From: JBBRZM01 sp963813635
GTDB lineage: Bacteria; Actinomycetota; Acidimicrobiia; IMCC26256; JBBRZM01
Length of the DNA: 64,000 bases
Direction: 5' to 3'
NCBI GenBank assembly: GCA_963813635.1
Contig: CAWEZO010000011.1
Span: 496,001 to 560,000, forward strand
The notes under the pieces were generated by a model, which saw only the letters and a program-made list of their open reading frames with translations, had not been told where the DNA came from and did no database searches. The stretch's first letter is position 1. Each line of letters starts with the position of its first letter. The position numbers and the translations under genes were made by a program. Below are positions 1 through 10,715 of this stretch, piece by piece.

Positions 1-223
1 GTTCATCGCCGCCAAGATGACCAAGCCGGTGGTGGCGTACATCGCGGGCGTCACGGCACCCGCCGGCAAGAAGATGGGGCACGCCGGCGCGATCATCTCC
101 GGCTCGAAGGGCACTGCCGCGGCGAAGATCGCCGCCCTCGAGGCTGCCGGCTGCCGCGTCGCCCGGAACCCCACCGAGATCGGCCCCCTCATGGGGGAGG
201 TTGTCGGTAATCTCGCCGGGTGA
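1..223 (+). CDS. sucD: succinyl-CoA synthetase alpha subunit, C-terminal part
   Basis: This is the last 73 codons of a gene cut by the left edge (frame begins at base 2). The visible part has the GHAGAI motif, whose His is the residue phosphorylated during succinyl-CoA / ADP (GDP) interconversion in the TCA cycle, followed by the conserved GTAAAKIAALEAAG helix region. The stop TGA overlaps the GTG of the next gene. Family assignment is from the motif and C-terminal context; the CoA-binding half lies outside the window. sucC would be expected further left. Confidence 0.93.
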   Translation, partial: FIAAKMTKPVVAYIAGVTAPAGKKMGHAGAIISGSKGTAAAKIAALEAAGCRVARNPTEIGPLMGEVVGNLAG

Positions 224-549
224 CGTACCCACCGGCCGGATACCCGCCCCCGCCCCCGCCGCAACCGGCTGCCCCCGGGTGGGGCACGCCGGGCGGCTAC
301 GCAGTGCAACGGAAGAGCGTCAGCGGGCTCGCGATCGCGTCACTTGTCACGGGCCTGCTGTTCTGCACCATCGCGGCCGCGCCGGCAGCCGTCGCGCTGG
401 GTTACGCCGCGCTCGACCAGATCAAGGCGTCGAACGGCTGGAAGACGGGCCGGGGCATGGCGATCGCCGGGATCGTGCTCGGCTATCTCACCATCGGCGG
501 ACTTGCCGTCACGGGCCTCGTCTGGCTCGGCAGCATCCTCGCAACCTGA
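220..549 (+). CDS. DUF4190-like small membrane protein
   Basis: A 109-residue protein. The N-terminus is rich in Pro and Tyr (residues 4-20), followed by two hydrophobic segments (about 34-60 and 78-106) separated by a loop with the pattern GYAALDQI. This Pro-rich head plus two-helix layout is typical of the actinobacterial DUF4190 family, whose function is unknown. The GTG start overlaps the sucD stop (GTGA), suggesting translational coupling. No catalytic residues are apparent. Confidence 0.75.
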   Translation: MTYPPAGYPPPPPPQPAAPGWGTPGGYAVQRKSVSGLAIASLVTGLLFCTIAAAPAAVALGYAALDQIKASNGWKTGRGMAIAGIVLGYLTIGGLAVTGLVWLGSILAT

Positions 550-584
550 TCGGCCGCCCTCGACCGATCACGCCGCCCTCCCAG

Positions 585-638
585 CCTTCTGGGCAGCGTT
601 TTCGACCGTAGCGGCGAAAACTCATCCAAGAACGGGAA
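585..638. repeat. palindromic repeat family B, copy 1
   Basis: Imperfect palindrome downstream of the DUF4190-like gene, with the inner stem GTTTTCG / CGAAAAC and outer TTCTGGG / CCAAGAA. About 50 bases are nearly identical to the reverse complement of 57719-57771. Both copies lie just 3' of a gene. Confidence 0.7.
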
Positions 639-758
639 GGGGCCGCGCGGCTAGGTCGTGGCGCGGCCGCGCGCTCGTCGTCAGCTGCCGCTGAAGTGGT
701 CGGGAACGTGTCGGCCATGCTGCGTCCTCCCTGCAGGTCGCGTACTGAGGCCGGTCGC

Positions 759-790
759 GAAATGGCCCCGCCCGGGGGCGGGACCATTTC
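759..790 (-). terminator. hairpin downstream of the membrane protein gene
   Basis: Fifteen-base arms 759-773 and 776-790 (GAAATGG... / ...CCATTTC) pair with a single mismatch around a two-base loop. It lies 22 bases past the stop of the minus-strand gene that ends at 813. There is no T-tract, so it is terminator-like by position and stability only. Confidence 0.5.
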
Positions 791-812
791 AGCAGGTTCT
801 GGGCTCCTCGCT

Positions 813-1307
813 TTACGCCGTGGGCGGTGGACCGCCGGCAGGCGGACCCGGCGGCGGGCTGGCCGTCCCGGGGCCGGCGGGGCGGAGGTCGTCGCCCTCC
901 TGCATCTTGAAGTAGGCACCGACCGTCAGGCCGATCGCAGAGAGCAGCGCGAGAAAGAGCCCGAACTTTCGGTCGAGGGTGACGCTGCCCACTCCGAAGA
1001 AGCTGTACTTGTCACCGATGATGAGCTTGATGAGCACGATCAATGTGACAAGCCCGCCGAGAATCAGGTGTCCCTGGCCCCAGGTCAGGGGCATCTCCGG
1101 CATCTTCGTGTCGGTGAACCTGTGAACAAGGATCTGCGCCACCATCACGATGACAATGATCAGCGCTATCCACCCGAACAGGAAGTAGTGGAAGCCGTTT
1201 CGATTGTACGACCCCTTTCCGAACCAGGGGAAGAACATGAAGATGAGATATGCGATGCCGCTCCCAACGACGATCCTGTCGCCCCTGGTGAGCTTGTTGA
1301 TGTCCAT
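813..1307 (-). CDS. four-helix integral membrane protein, unknown function
   Basis: A 164-residue protein beginning MDINKLTRGDRIVVGSG, with four hydrophobic stretches (about 13-35, 45-65, 80-105 and 118-136) and a tail dominated by Pro and Gly. The ATG at 1307 is preferred over longer in-frame starts because GGAGG lies about nine bases upstream and the extra 45 residues are not membrane-like. I do not recognise a named family beyond small actinobacterial membrane proteins of unknown role. It is divergent from purN. Confidence 0.7.
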   Translation of the reverse strand: MDINKLTRGDRIVVGSGIAYLIFMFFPWFGKGSYNRNGFHYFLFGWIALIIVIVMVAQILVHRFTDTKMPEMPLTWGQGHLILGGLVTLIVLIKLIIGDKYSFFGVGSVTLDRKFGLFLALLSAIGLTVGAYFKMQEGDDLRPAGPGTASPPPGPPAGGPPPTA

Positions 1308-1452
1308 GAAACAGCCTCCGGTGCCGCTGTCGGATGAGTTGAATCGCCGCACCGCGGCGAACCGCCAGCAGAACACGGACGCCCACTGATTGCAAGGATC
1401 ATGCCCAAATGCCGCGTAACGGTATACGCGGGACCGCCGCAAGTGCCTCGAC

Positions 1453-1458
1453 TAGGTT
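1453..1458 (+). promoter_or_regulatory. -10 element of purN (leaderless)
   Basis: TAGGTT ends seven bases before the GTG of purN, which lacks a Shine-Dalgarno. That spacing places transcription start at the start codon. Confidence 0.45.
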
Positions 1459-1465
1459 GAGCCTC

Positions 1466-2032
1466 GTGCGGCGGATCGCGGTGCTCGCGTCGGGAGGCGG
1501 GACCATCCTCGAAGCGATCCTCGGGTCCCGGTTGCCGGTGGCGCTCGTGCTGGTCGACCGGCCATGCGGGGCGACCGGGATCGCCCTGGCGGCAGGTGTA
1601 CCGGTCGAGAGCGTCGAGCGCGACAGCTACGGCGACGACTTCGACCGTGTCGCCTACACGCACCGGGTCGTCGACGCGCTCGAACGGCACCAGATCGATC
1701 TCGTCGCGATGGCGGGGTTCGGCACGATCCTGGAGAAACCGGTTCATGACGCATTCCCGGGAAGAATCGTCAACACGCATCCCGCGCTGCTGCCTGCGTT
1801 CAAGGGTTGGCACGCCGTGCGAGACACGATGGCGGCGGGCGTCGAGGTGACCGGCTGCACGGTGCACATTGCGACGCTCGAGGTCGATGACGGCCCGATC
1901 CTGGCGCAGGAGGAGGTGCCCGTGCTGCCCGACGACACGGAAGAGACGTTGCACGAACGGATCAAAGAGGTGGAACGTCGCCTCTACCCGCGCGTGTTGC
2001 GTGAGCTCGCCACGGAAGGAGACGCGGAGTGA
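1466..2032 (+). CDS. purN: phosphoribosylglycinamide formyltransferase
   Basis: A 188-residue GAR transformylase using 10-formyl-THF, the third step of purine synthesis. It has the N-terminal phosphate loop SGGGT (9-13), the catalytic triad context NTHPALLP (Asn103, His105) and VDDGP (Asp141), all at the usual spacing. The GTG at 1466 is chosen because the preceding in-frame residues do not match the family start and a -10-like TAGGTT sits seven bases upstream. It overlaps purH by four bases (GTGA), and purN-purH-folD form one operon. Confidence 0.93.
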   Translation: MRRIAVLASGGGTILEAILGSRLPVALVLVDRPCGATGIALAAGVPVESVERDSYGDDFDRVAYTHRVVDALERHQIDLVAMAGFGTILEKPVHDAFPGRIVNTHPALLPAFKGWHAVRDTMAAGVEVTGCTVHIATLEVDDGPILAQEEVPVLPDDTEETLHERIKEVERRLYPRVLRELATEGDAE

Positions 2033-3550
2033 GCGCGCCGCGCGTCCGTCGGGCGCTGCTCTCTGTGCACGACAAGACCGGGCTGGTCGAGCTCGCGCGC
2101 GGCTTGCACGAGCTGGGCGTGGAGCTCGTCTCGTCGGGCGGCACCGCGAGCGCGCTCGCCGACGCCGCGATTCCCGTGACGCGCGTGGAAGATCTCACGG
2201 GCGCACCGGAGATGCTCGACGGGCGGGTGAAGACGTTGCACCCGATCGTGCACGGCGGCATCCTCGCAGACCTCGGCAAGGAACAACACCGCGCCGATCT
2301 CGACGCGCAGGGCATCGAGCCGTTCGAGCTCGTCGTCGTCAATCTCTATCCGTTCCTCGACCGGCCCGACATCGAGACGATCGACGTGGGCGGCCCCACG
2401 ATGGTGCGCGCCGCGGCGAAGAACCACGCGTGGGTCGGCGTCGTCACGAGCCCGGCGCAGTACGAGAGCGTGCTCGAGGAATTGCGCGGGAACGACGCGA
2501 CACTTCAGCCCCGACACGCGCCGCGCGCTGGCGCTCGATGCGTTCGCCGCGACCGCGGCGTTCGATGCCGCGATCGTGCGCTGGCTCCAGCGCGACGAGA
2601 AGCTGCCGCGTTACCTCGTGCTGCCGCTCCAACGCACCGACGAGACGCTGCGTTACGGCGAGAACCCGCACCAGCAGGCGGCTCGCTATCGCACGATCGG
2701 CACCACCAGCTGGTGGGACGGCCTCGAGCAGCACGGCGGGCTCGCGCTCTCCTACCTCAACCTCTACGACACCGAGGCGGCGTGGCAGCTGGTGCACGAC
2801 CTCGTAGACGCGCCCGCGTGCGCAATCATCAAGCACGCGAACCCCTGCGGCGTCGCGGTCGCCGGTGACCTCGCCACGGCGTACCGCCTCGCGCTCGAAT
2901 GCGACGAGCGCTCTGCGTTCGGCGGCATCATCGCGTTGAACCGTCCGCTCGACGAGGCAACGGCGGCGGCCATGGTCGCGGGTCCGCAGGCCGATGTCGT
3001 GATCGCGCCGTCGTACGGCGCAACCACGATCGACACGCTGGCGAAGAAGCGCAAGAACACCCGCGTGTTGCAGGCGCCGGCACCCGAGGCGCCCACGATC
3101 GACGTCCGCCAGATCTCGGGCGGCTTCCTCGTCCAGGAGCCGCGTCACTTCGCCGCGGACCGCAGCAGCTGGAAAGTCGTCACCAAACGGTCGCCCACCG
3201 ACGGGGAGTGGCGCGACGCGGAGCTTGCGTGGCGCATCTGCGGACACGTGAAGTCGAACTCGATCGTCCTTGTGAAAGACCGTCAGGCGGTCGGGATCGG
3301 CGCCGGCCAGCAGAACCGGGTCGAGGCGGGAGAGATCGCGGCGAAGAAGGCGGCCGGCCGCGCGCGAGGCGGCGCGTGTGCGAGCGACGCCTTCTACCCG
3401 TTCCCCGACGGCATCGAAGCCGCGGCGGGCGCCGGTGTGGCAGTGATCGTGCAACCGGGCGGCGCGATGCGCGACGAGGAGAACACCACCCGCGCCGACG
3501 AGCTCGGCGTCGCGATGGTGTTCACGGGCGAAAGGCACTTCCTTCACTGA
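2029..3550 (+). CDS. purH: bifunctional AICAR transformylase / IMP cyclohydrolase (one frameshift)
   Basis: Catalyses the last two steps of IMP synthesis. The cyclohydrolase domain begins RRALLSVHDKTGLVELARGL and contains the VSSGGTA and DGRVKTLHP motifs. The transformylase domain carries KHANPCGVA with the catalytic Lys-His pair, and AFGGIIALN. The reading frame changes near 2506: the text ...NDATL reads on correctly as SPDTRRALALDAF only if one C in 2504-2506 is ignored. All motifs are intact otherwise, so a sequencing insertion is likely. The stop at 3548-3550 overlaps the folD ATG by one base. Confidence 0.9.
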
Positions 3551-4410
3551 TGACGGCGACGCTGCTCGACGGCAACGCGTTCCTCGAGGCGATGAAAGAG
3601 GAGCTCCGCCGCGGGTGAAAGACCTAGAAGCCGCGAGGCATCACGCCCGGTCTCGGCACGATCTTGGTGGGTGATGATCCCAACAACGCGTCGTACGTGC
3701 GCCGCAAGCACGCCAACTGTGCCGAAGTCGGCATCGCCTCGTTCAATCAGGAGCTGTCCGCGCAGGCCACACAGGCCGAGGTGTTCGACGCGATCGCGGC
3801 GTTCAACGACAACCCCGCCGTCGACGGGTTCATCGTGCAACTTCCGCTGCCGCCCCAGTGCGACGAGGAAGCCACACTCCGAGCGGTCGACCCCGACAAG
3901 GATGCCGACGGCCTCCACCCGGTCAACCTCGGTCGCCTGATGATGGGTGTCGACGCGCCGATCCCGTGCACGCCGGCAGGCATCCAGGCACTCCTCGTCC
4001 ATGCAGGCGTGCCGATCGAAGGGCGTCACGTGGTCATCGTGGGACGGGGCCTCACGATCGGCCGGCCGCTGGCCAACCTGCTGAGCTTGAAGCGGCCCAA
4101 TGCCAACGCGGCCGTAACCGTCGTGCACACCGGCGTCGCCGACCTGGCGTTCTACACGCGGCAGGCCGACATCCTCGTGGCGGCCGCGGGAAGCGCGTCG
4201 ATCATCACCGCCGACATGGTCAAGCCGGGCGCCGCCGTGGTGAGCGCCGGCATCACCTGGGGTGAGGGCAAGAAGCTCATCCCCGATGTCGACGAGGCCG
4301 TCGGCGAGGTTGCCGGGTGGATCACGCCGCGTCTCGGGGGCGTGGGACCCACCACGATCGCGATGCTCCTGCGCAACGCGGTCGACGCCGCCGTGCGCCG
4401 GGCCTCGTGA
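3550..4410 (+). CDS. folD: methylenetetrahydrofolate dehydrogenase / cyclohydrolase (two compensating frameshifts)
   Basis: Bifunctional folate enzyme that supplies 10-formyl-THF to PurN and PurH, which fits its place at the end of the operon. The YVRRK catalytic Tyr-Lys motif, DGFIVQLPLP, KDADGLHPVN, PCTPAG and the GRGLTIGRP nucleotide-binding loop are all present. Near the start the frame meets TGA at 3616 and TAG at 3625; reading the stretch 3613-3636 in another frame restores RRRVKDLEA...GITPGLGTI. Two opposite one-base errors about 23 bases apart explain this. Total length of about 286 residues is normal. Confidence 0.88.
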
Positions 4411-4441
4411 TCCCCGCGCCGGATCCGGAGCGGAGCGGTTC

Positions 4442-4666
4442 ATGACCGCATCGAGCGAGTTCGAGCAACCACCCGCGCTCGACACGTGTCCGCTGTGCGA
4501 CCAACCGGTGGCACCGGGCGCCGAGCGTTGCGCCGCGTGCGGTTACCCTCTCGCGGGGGTGGGCGGCCGGCCCGGTGCGTTCTCGCGCGCCACGCTGTGG
4601 TGGACTACAGCTGCGTTTGTGGTCCTCTACCTCGTCACCTTGCTCATCGTGGCGCTCACGAACTGA
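4442..4666 (+). CDS. zinc-ribbon single-pass membrane protein
   Basis: A 74-residue protein. An N-terminal CPLC...CAAC pair (12 residues between the pairs) forms a zinc ribbon, followed by one transmembrane helix (about 50-72). The ATG at 4442 has GGAGCGG upstream. Such small ribbon-plus-helix proteins are common in actinobacteria and have no assigned role. It lies between folD and icd in the same direction, with short gaps. Confidence 0.65.
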   Translation: MTASSEFEQPPALDTCPLCDQPVAPGAERCAACGYPLAGVGGRPGAFSRATLWWTTAAFVVLYLVTLLIVALTN

Positions 4667-4694
4667 TTGCACGCAGCCGACGCGAAGGAGTTGC

Positions 4695-5888
<1,194 letters not shown>

Positions 5889-5894
5889 CCCAAG

Positions 5895-5942
5895 CGTTTG
5901 TGCAAAAGTGGCCCCCTGAGCGTCCGCTGGTGCACAAACGCC
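5895..5942. repeat. palindromic repeat family A, copy 1
   Basis: Arms GCGTTTGTGCA (5895-5905) and TGCACAAACGC (5932-5942) are perfectly complementary over 11 bases with a 26-base spacer containing AAAAGTGGCCCCCTGAGCG. It lies seven bases after the icd stop, between two co-directional genes. The spacer matches copy 2 in reverse orientation. Confidence 0.8.
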
Positions 5943-6036
5943 TGGTCGACGGCCCGCGCCGGGTGGGCCCGATCGGCGCTGCCGCCGAGAATCCGCGATC
6001 CTGGTCGGGTACCGAGCTGCGGAGGCTGCAAGCCAG

Positions 6037-6832
6037 ATGGTGCTCGCCGAGCTGAACGTCCGCCACACGCGGCGGCACATGCCGACGCGCCGGGTCGCGC
6101 TCGGCGACGCCTATCTCCCCACCAGCGGGCCCGCGTACCGGCGCGGTGCTGCTCGGCGCGATCGTGGCCGCGCACTTCGACCAGCTCGAAGAGGAGCAAC
6201 AGGAGCTGTTCCCGCAGTTTCTGCGTGACGCCCGCGGTGGGCTGAGCGTGCCCCGCATCGCGTTGCGCTACCGCCTGCAGACCGACACGCACGGGCTCGA
6301 CCGATCGCGGCACCGCATCGTCAACGAAGATCCGGACGGCCCCGGGTACTGGGTGCTCGAGCTCGACGTGCACGGGCGCGCCGCACCGCAGGTGCTGGGC
6401 GCGGTCATGGCGGCGGCGTCAATGCCCGCGAGCGCCCGTGACATCGCCTTCCGTGCGATCGAGACGGCCGCAGCGCGGCCCGGCCAGCTTCCCGAGGGCT
6501 TCGTCGTGCACCGGCTGTACGAGGGCGTACCCGGCGCCCGGCCCACCGCGCCCGGCACGACGTGGCGGCCGTACGGCAGCGAAGACGCGAACCCGTGGCG
6601 CGGCGTCACCGCGGAGCGGCGCTGGGCGATGGAAGTGCTCGGCCTCCGGGCGGGCATGGATCTCGAACGCGACGACGTGCAGCAGCGCTTCCGACGGCTG
6701 TTGCGCCTGGCCCATCCCGATCAGGGCGCGCGCTCGACCGGCGCCGCGGAGCGGATCGCCGAGCTCGCCGACGCCCGCGAGCTGCTGCTCTCGGTGATCG
6801 CCACCTCGGCGACGAGGGCGGCCCGCAGGTAG
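6037..6832 (+). CDS. protein with C-terminal J-like domain (one frameshift)
   Basis: About 264 residues once a one-base loss near 6140 is corrected (VLAELNVRHTRRHMPTRR... joins VLLGAIVAAHFDQLEEEQQE). The bulk of the protein matches no family that I know. The last 65 residues are a J-like helical hairpin with VQQRFRRLLRLAHPDQG, including the HPD signature that stimulates Hsp70 ATPase. Having the J-domain at the C-terminus, not the N-terminus, is unusual for DnaJ-type proteins. GGAGG lies about 11 bases upstream of the ATG. A chaperone link is an inference from the HPD motif alone. Confidence 0.6.
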
Positions 6833-6880
6833 CTCGGGTAGCTTCTGAACAGTCGCACCCCGAGCATCGGAGGTCTTGCC

Positions 6881-7864
6881 ATGCGCCCGCCCGTCCACGT
6901 CACCGTCACCGGTGCGGCCGGCCAGATCGGCTACGCCCTGGTGCACCGCATCGCGTCGGGTCAGCTGCTCGGGCCCGAGCAGCCGATCGTGCTGCGCCTC
7001 CTCGAGATCGAGCCGGTCCTCCCGGCGCTCGGAGGCGTCGTCATGGAGCTGGAGGACGGCGCCCACCCGCTGCTCGAGGGGATCGAGGCGACCGCCGACC
7101 TGAAGCACGCCTTCGACGGCGCGTCATGGTGCCTGCTCGTCGGCTCGGTGCCCCGCAAGGCGGGCATGGAGCGCGGCGACCTGCTCAACATCAATGGTGG
7201 GATCTTCAAGCCGCAGGGAAAGGCGATCAACGATCACGCAGCGAGCGACGTGCGTGTGTTCGTCGTCGGCAATCCGTGCAACACCAATTGCCTGATCGCT
7301 CGCAGCAACGCCCCCGACGTCCCCGCTGAGCGTTGGTTCGCAATGATGCGTCTCGACGAGAACCGCGCCAAGTCCCAGCTCGCGCACAAGGCCGGCGCCC
7401 ACGTCCGCCAAGTCACGCACATGGCGTGTTGGGGCAATCACAGCGCCACACAGTTCCCCGATTACGCACACGCGCGGATCGACGGCACACCGGTGCCCGA
7501 AGTGATCACCGATACGCAATGGTTGCAGGGGCCGTTCATCGAGACCGTGCAGAAGCGCGGTGCCGCAGTCATCGAAGCACGCGGCGCGTCATCCGCAGCG
7601 TCGGCGGCGCACGCGGCCATCGACTCGGTCAACAGTGTCTGGCAGGCGACGGCCGAAGGCGACTGGCATTCGCTCGCCGTCGCGAGCCGCGGGGAGTACG
7701 GGGTGCCCGAGGGATTGCAGTTCGGGTTTCCCGTCCGCAGCGATGGCAAGAGCTGGAAGGTCGTCGAAGGTCTGGAGCACGACGCGTTCGCCCGCGGGAA
7801 GCTCGACATCACGACGAAAGAGCTCATCGCGGAGCGTGACGAGGTGCAAGCCCTGCTTGGCTGA
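6881..7864 (+). CDS. mdh: malate dehydrogenase
   Basis: A 327-residue NAD-dependent enzyme converting malate to oxaloacetate. The Rossmann loop is GAAGQIGY (11-18). Substrate Arg and the mobile loop are in VPRKAGMERGDLL, the proton-relay Asp and Arg are in RLDENRAK, and the catalytic His is in WGNHS. Length and motif order match the cytosolic-type group used by actinobacteria. GGAGG lies ten bases before the ATG. With icd, sucD and sdhCAB it completes much of a TCA cycle in this window. Confidence 0.95.
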   Translation: MRPPVHVTVTGAAGQIGYALVHRIASGQLLGPEQPIVLRLLEIEPVLPALGGVVMELEDGAHPLLEGIEATADLKHAFDGASWCLLVGSVPRKAGMERGDLLNINGGIFKPQGKAINDHAASDVRVFVVGNPCNTNCLIARSNAPDVPAERWFAMMRLDENRAKSQLAHKAGAHVRQVTHMACWGNHSATQFPDYAHARIDGTPVPEVITDTQWLQGPFIETVQKRGAAVIEARGASSAASAAHAAIDSVNSVWQATAEGDWHSLAVASRGEYGVPEGLQFGFPVRSDGKSWKVVEGLEHDAFARGKLDITTKELIAERDEVQALLG

Positions 7865-7973
7865 TGCGAAGTCCGCGCGCGGTACGAGCGCGACCCCAAC
7901 TACTCACCGGCGAATCGGCGCGCTGCGGGTCACGCGTGGCAGCATGCGAGCTGCACCTGGCGGAGGGGGCTCC

Positions 7974-8465
7974 ATGGCGGACTTACGGTGGTGGCGACAC
8001 GAGTCGCCGGTTGGTGATCTGGTTGTCGTCATGGGTGACGGCGGGTTGCGCCAATTGATTGTCGGCCGCGCCGTCGACACCGACATGATCGACGGCGTCG
8101 CTCATCCCGAACGTGACCACGATGTTGCGACCGAGCTCGACGAGTACTTTGCCGGCCACCGCCGGGTCTTCACCATGCCGATCGATCTCTCGTCGGTTGC
8201 AGCGCCTTTTCGCCGCACCGTCCTCGAGACGTTGTACCGCGAGGTCGGATTCGGCGAGACCATCACGTACGGCGAGCTCGCCGAGCTCGCGGGACGTCCG
8301 GGCGCGGCGCGTGCCGTCGGTTCCGCGATGGCGAACAATCCCATTCCGATCGTCGTGCCGTGCCACCGCGTGCTCGCCGCCGGCGGACATCTCGGCGGAT
8401 ACGGCGGCGGTCTCTGTATGAAGCGAGGCCTGCTCGGCCTCGAAGGGGTGTGCATCGAGGGCTGA
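7974..8465 (+). CDS. ogt: methylated-DNA-protein cysteine methyltransferase
   Basis: A 163-residue suicide repair protein that moves alkyl groups from O6-alkylguanine to its own Cys. The active site is IVVPCHRV (Cys130), preceded by the helix-turn-helix TITYGELAELAG (97-108) and the RAVGSAMANNP Asn hinge. GGAGGGGG lies upstream of the ATG at 7974. The 109-base gap before it holds nothing that I recognise. Confidence 0.93.
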   Translation: MADLRWWRHESPVGDLVVVMGDGGLRQLIVGRAVDTDMIDGVAHPERDHDVATELDEYFAGHRRVFTMPIDLSSVAAPFRRTVLETLYREVGFGETITYGELAELAGRPGAARAVGSAMANNPIPIVVPCHRVLAAGGHLGGYGGGLCMKRGLLGLEGVCIEG

Positions 8466-8492
8466 GCCGGCGCCACGCGATTGAATGGCGGC

Positions 8493-9174
8493 GTGAGCGA
8501 CGAGCCGCCGCCGCCGACCCGCCGGGAACGCACCCTCGAGCTCGACCGGGTCGTCAATTTCAGTGACGGGGTCTTCGCGATCGCGATGACGCTGCTCGTG
8601 CTCAGTCTGCACGTGCCGCTCACGCTTGACACCAAGTACTCCGGTCAGGCGCTCGACACCCATCTCTGGCACGAGTTCCGCGATGTGCTGCCGAACCTGT
8701 TCGGCTACGCGCTCAGCTTCGCGGTGATCAGCCGCACCTGGCTCGCCCATCACCGCGCGTTCCGGGTGATCGAGCGCATCGACCACACGTTCATCGACCT
8801 CAATCTCATGATGCTCGCATTCGTCGCGCTCGCGCCGTTCCCGACCGAGGTGTTCGGCGCGTATCCGCAGTCGCGCACCGCGACTGTCGTGTACGCCGCG
8901 AGCATCGAGCGCGGTGACACTCGCGTTCACGGCACTCTGGCTCTACGCGTCGAACGGCGGTCGGCTCATTGTGGCCGGTACGCCACGCGAGTTCGTGGTG
9001 CACTCGACGCTGCGCGGTCTCAGCGTCCCCATCGTCTTTCTCTTCTCGATTCCGATCGCGTTGTTGTTCGGGCCGATGTGGGCCCAGTGGTCGTGGCTGC
9101 TGATCGTGCCGTTGCGCATCGCGCTCGGGCGTCGGTACGGCCGGATCACGCGTCTGGCCGAAGGTTTGGGATGA
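8493..9174 (+). CDS. TMEM175-like potassium channel family protein (one frameshift)
   Basis: The N-terminal signature VVNFSDGVFAIAMTLLVL marks the bacterial TMEM175 / DUF1211 family, tetrameric K+ leak channels with six helices per subunit. A one-base insertion near 8911 (within CGCGG) breaks the frame; the rest continues as TLAFTALWLYASNGGRL and three more hydrophobic segments. The GTG at 8493 is preferred: TTGAAT, a possible -10, ends six bases before it; a TTG at 8481 is the alternative start. Confidence 0.75.
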
Positions 9175-9271
9175 CCAGCCCGATTGAGCGCCCGCACGCC
9201 CACGAGGGCGCGTTGGCAGCACGTGCGCAAAAGGCGCATGATGGGGCGCAACCGATGAGGACAGGAGGGCC

Positions 9272-10199
9272 ATGATCGTCAGCACGCCCGCCGACGAGGA
9301 CCGTCACCAGGCGTCGGACGGCCCGTGGTTCAACGAGTCGTGGTACTTCGATTTCTCCCGGGATGACGGCACCGGCGGCTACGTGCGCCTGGGGTTGTAC
9401 CCCAACCAGAGGGTGGCGTGGCTCTGGGCCTACCTCGTGACGGCCGACGAAGGATTCATCGTCGTACGCGACCACGAGGTGCCGCTTCCCAAGAGCGATG
9501 CACTCGAGGTGCGGGCCGACTCATTGTGGGCCGAGCTCGTGTGCGAGACGCCGATGGAGCACTGGGGGCTCGGGATGGAGGCGTTTGGTGTGCGACTCGA
9601 CGAGCCGGTGGACGCGTACCGCGGCGAGATCGGCGAGCGGCTCCCGGTCGGGCTCGACCTCGAATGGGAAGCCGTCACGCCAACGTATGACTATCCGTAT
9701 CCCGACGGTCATCTCGGTGCCCACTACGAGCACGCCGGGATCGTGCACGGAGAGCTCCTGATCGGTTCCGAGCGCATCGCGTTCGAAGGGCGGGGCGAGC
9801 GCGATCACTCGTGGGGTGGAGCGCGACTGGTGGCAATTCGGCTGGCACTGGACGGCGTTCCAGGTCGGTCAGGCGCTCGCGGTCAACTTCGTGCAACCCG
9901 AAGGCTCCGATCTTGCGGTGGGCGCGATATGGCGTCTGGGCGACGAGGTCGAACGTGTGACCGCGGCGCGCGTCGAAACACACTTCGGCGCTCACGGCAT
10001 TCCGACCGCGGCCCGCTACGTGATCAACCACGAGCTCGAAGTCGATGTCGAGGTGATCGCGGCCGCTCCCGTACCGCTGACGGCACCCGACGGTCGAACC
10101 GCCCTGTTCCCGCGTGCGTTGTGCCGGTACACCACGGTTGAAGGGACCGGCACCGGCTGGGGTGAGTGGCTCCAGGTGGGTGAGCGGGCCGGAAAGTAA
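9272..10199 (+). CDS. DUF7064/CrtC-like beta-sandwich protein (one frameshift)
   Basis: About 308 residues after correcting an extra G near 9812. The hallmark GERDHSWG...RDWW at the join, together with a run of aromatic beta-strand segments (WYFDFSRDDG, VRLGLYPNQRVAWLWAYL), resembles the tocopherol-cyclase / hydroxyneurosporene-synthase-like beta-sandwich proteins common in actinobacteria. No substrate can be inferred. GGAGGG lies six bases before the ATG. The family call rests on the HSWG motif and fold pattern only. Confidence 0.6.
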
Positions 10200-10229
10200 A
10201 TCGCTGCGGCGCACGCCGGGCCGGCTGCA

Positions 10230-10715
10230 ATGATGGGCGCCATGTTCAGCGGTCGAGTCGTCGGTGTCTATACAACTCCGGCAGCCGGCGTGCCGATGGT
10301 CGGTCACGCCGACGTGCGTGCCATCGCCGGCGTCGGACTCGATGGCGATCGCTACGCGACAGCCGCCGGAAGATTCTCCGATCGCGGTGACCGCCGCGAC
10401 GTGACGCTCATCGAACGTGAAGCGATCGTCGGCACGCGTAACGAATACGACCTTGAGCTTGCGGAGCACGAGACGCGTCGCAACCTGATCACCGAAGATG
10501 TGCCGCTCAACCACCTCGTCGGCAAGACGTTCCGTGTCGGCGACGTGGTGTTCCGCGGCATCCGGCTCGCGGAGCCGTGCTCGTACCTTGCCGGCCTGGC
10601 CGAGCGCCCCGGCATCTCCCGCGCGCTGGTGCATCGCGGAGGCTTGCGAGCGGAGATTGTGACCGACGGTGTGATCGGCGTGGGTGACACCGTGGAACCG
10701 ACGCCGGGCGACTAG
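10230..10715 (+). CDS. MOSC domain protein
   Basis: A 161-residue stand-alone MOSC domain, the fold that carries sulfur as a Cys persulfide in molybdenum cofactor sulfurases. It has GLDGDRYATAAG near residue 35, the Arg-rich strand ETRRNLITEDV, and EPCSYLAGLAERPG holding the conserved Cys. C-terminal RAEIVTDGVIGVGD is typical. An ATG at 10242 is an equally likely start, since neither has a clear ribosome site. It converges on the cyclopropane synthase gene and overlaps it by four bases. Confidence 0.8.
   Translation: MMGAMFSGRVVGVYTTPAAGVPMVGHADVRAIAGVGLDGDRYATAAGRFSDRGDRRDVTLIEREAIVGTRNEYDLELAEHETRRNLITEDVPLNHLVGKTFRVGDVVFRGIRLAEPCSYLAGLAERPGISRALVHRGGLRAEIVTDGVIGVGDTVEPTPGD

Noticed and set aside
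2500..2510. Programmed frameshifting in purH
   Set aside because: No slippery heptamer or downstream structure is evident, PurH is not known to frameshift, and many other genes here have random one-base shifts.
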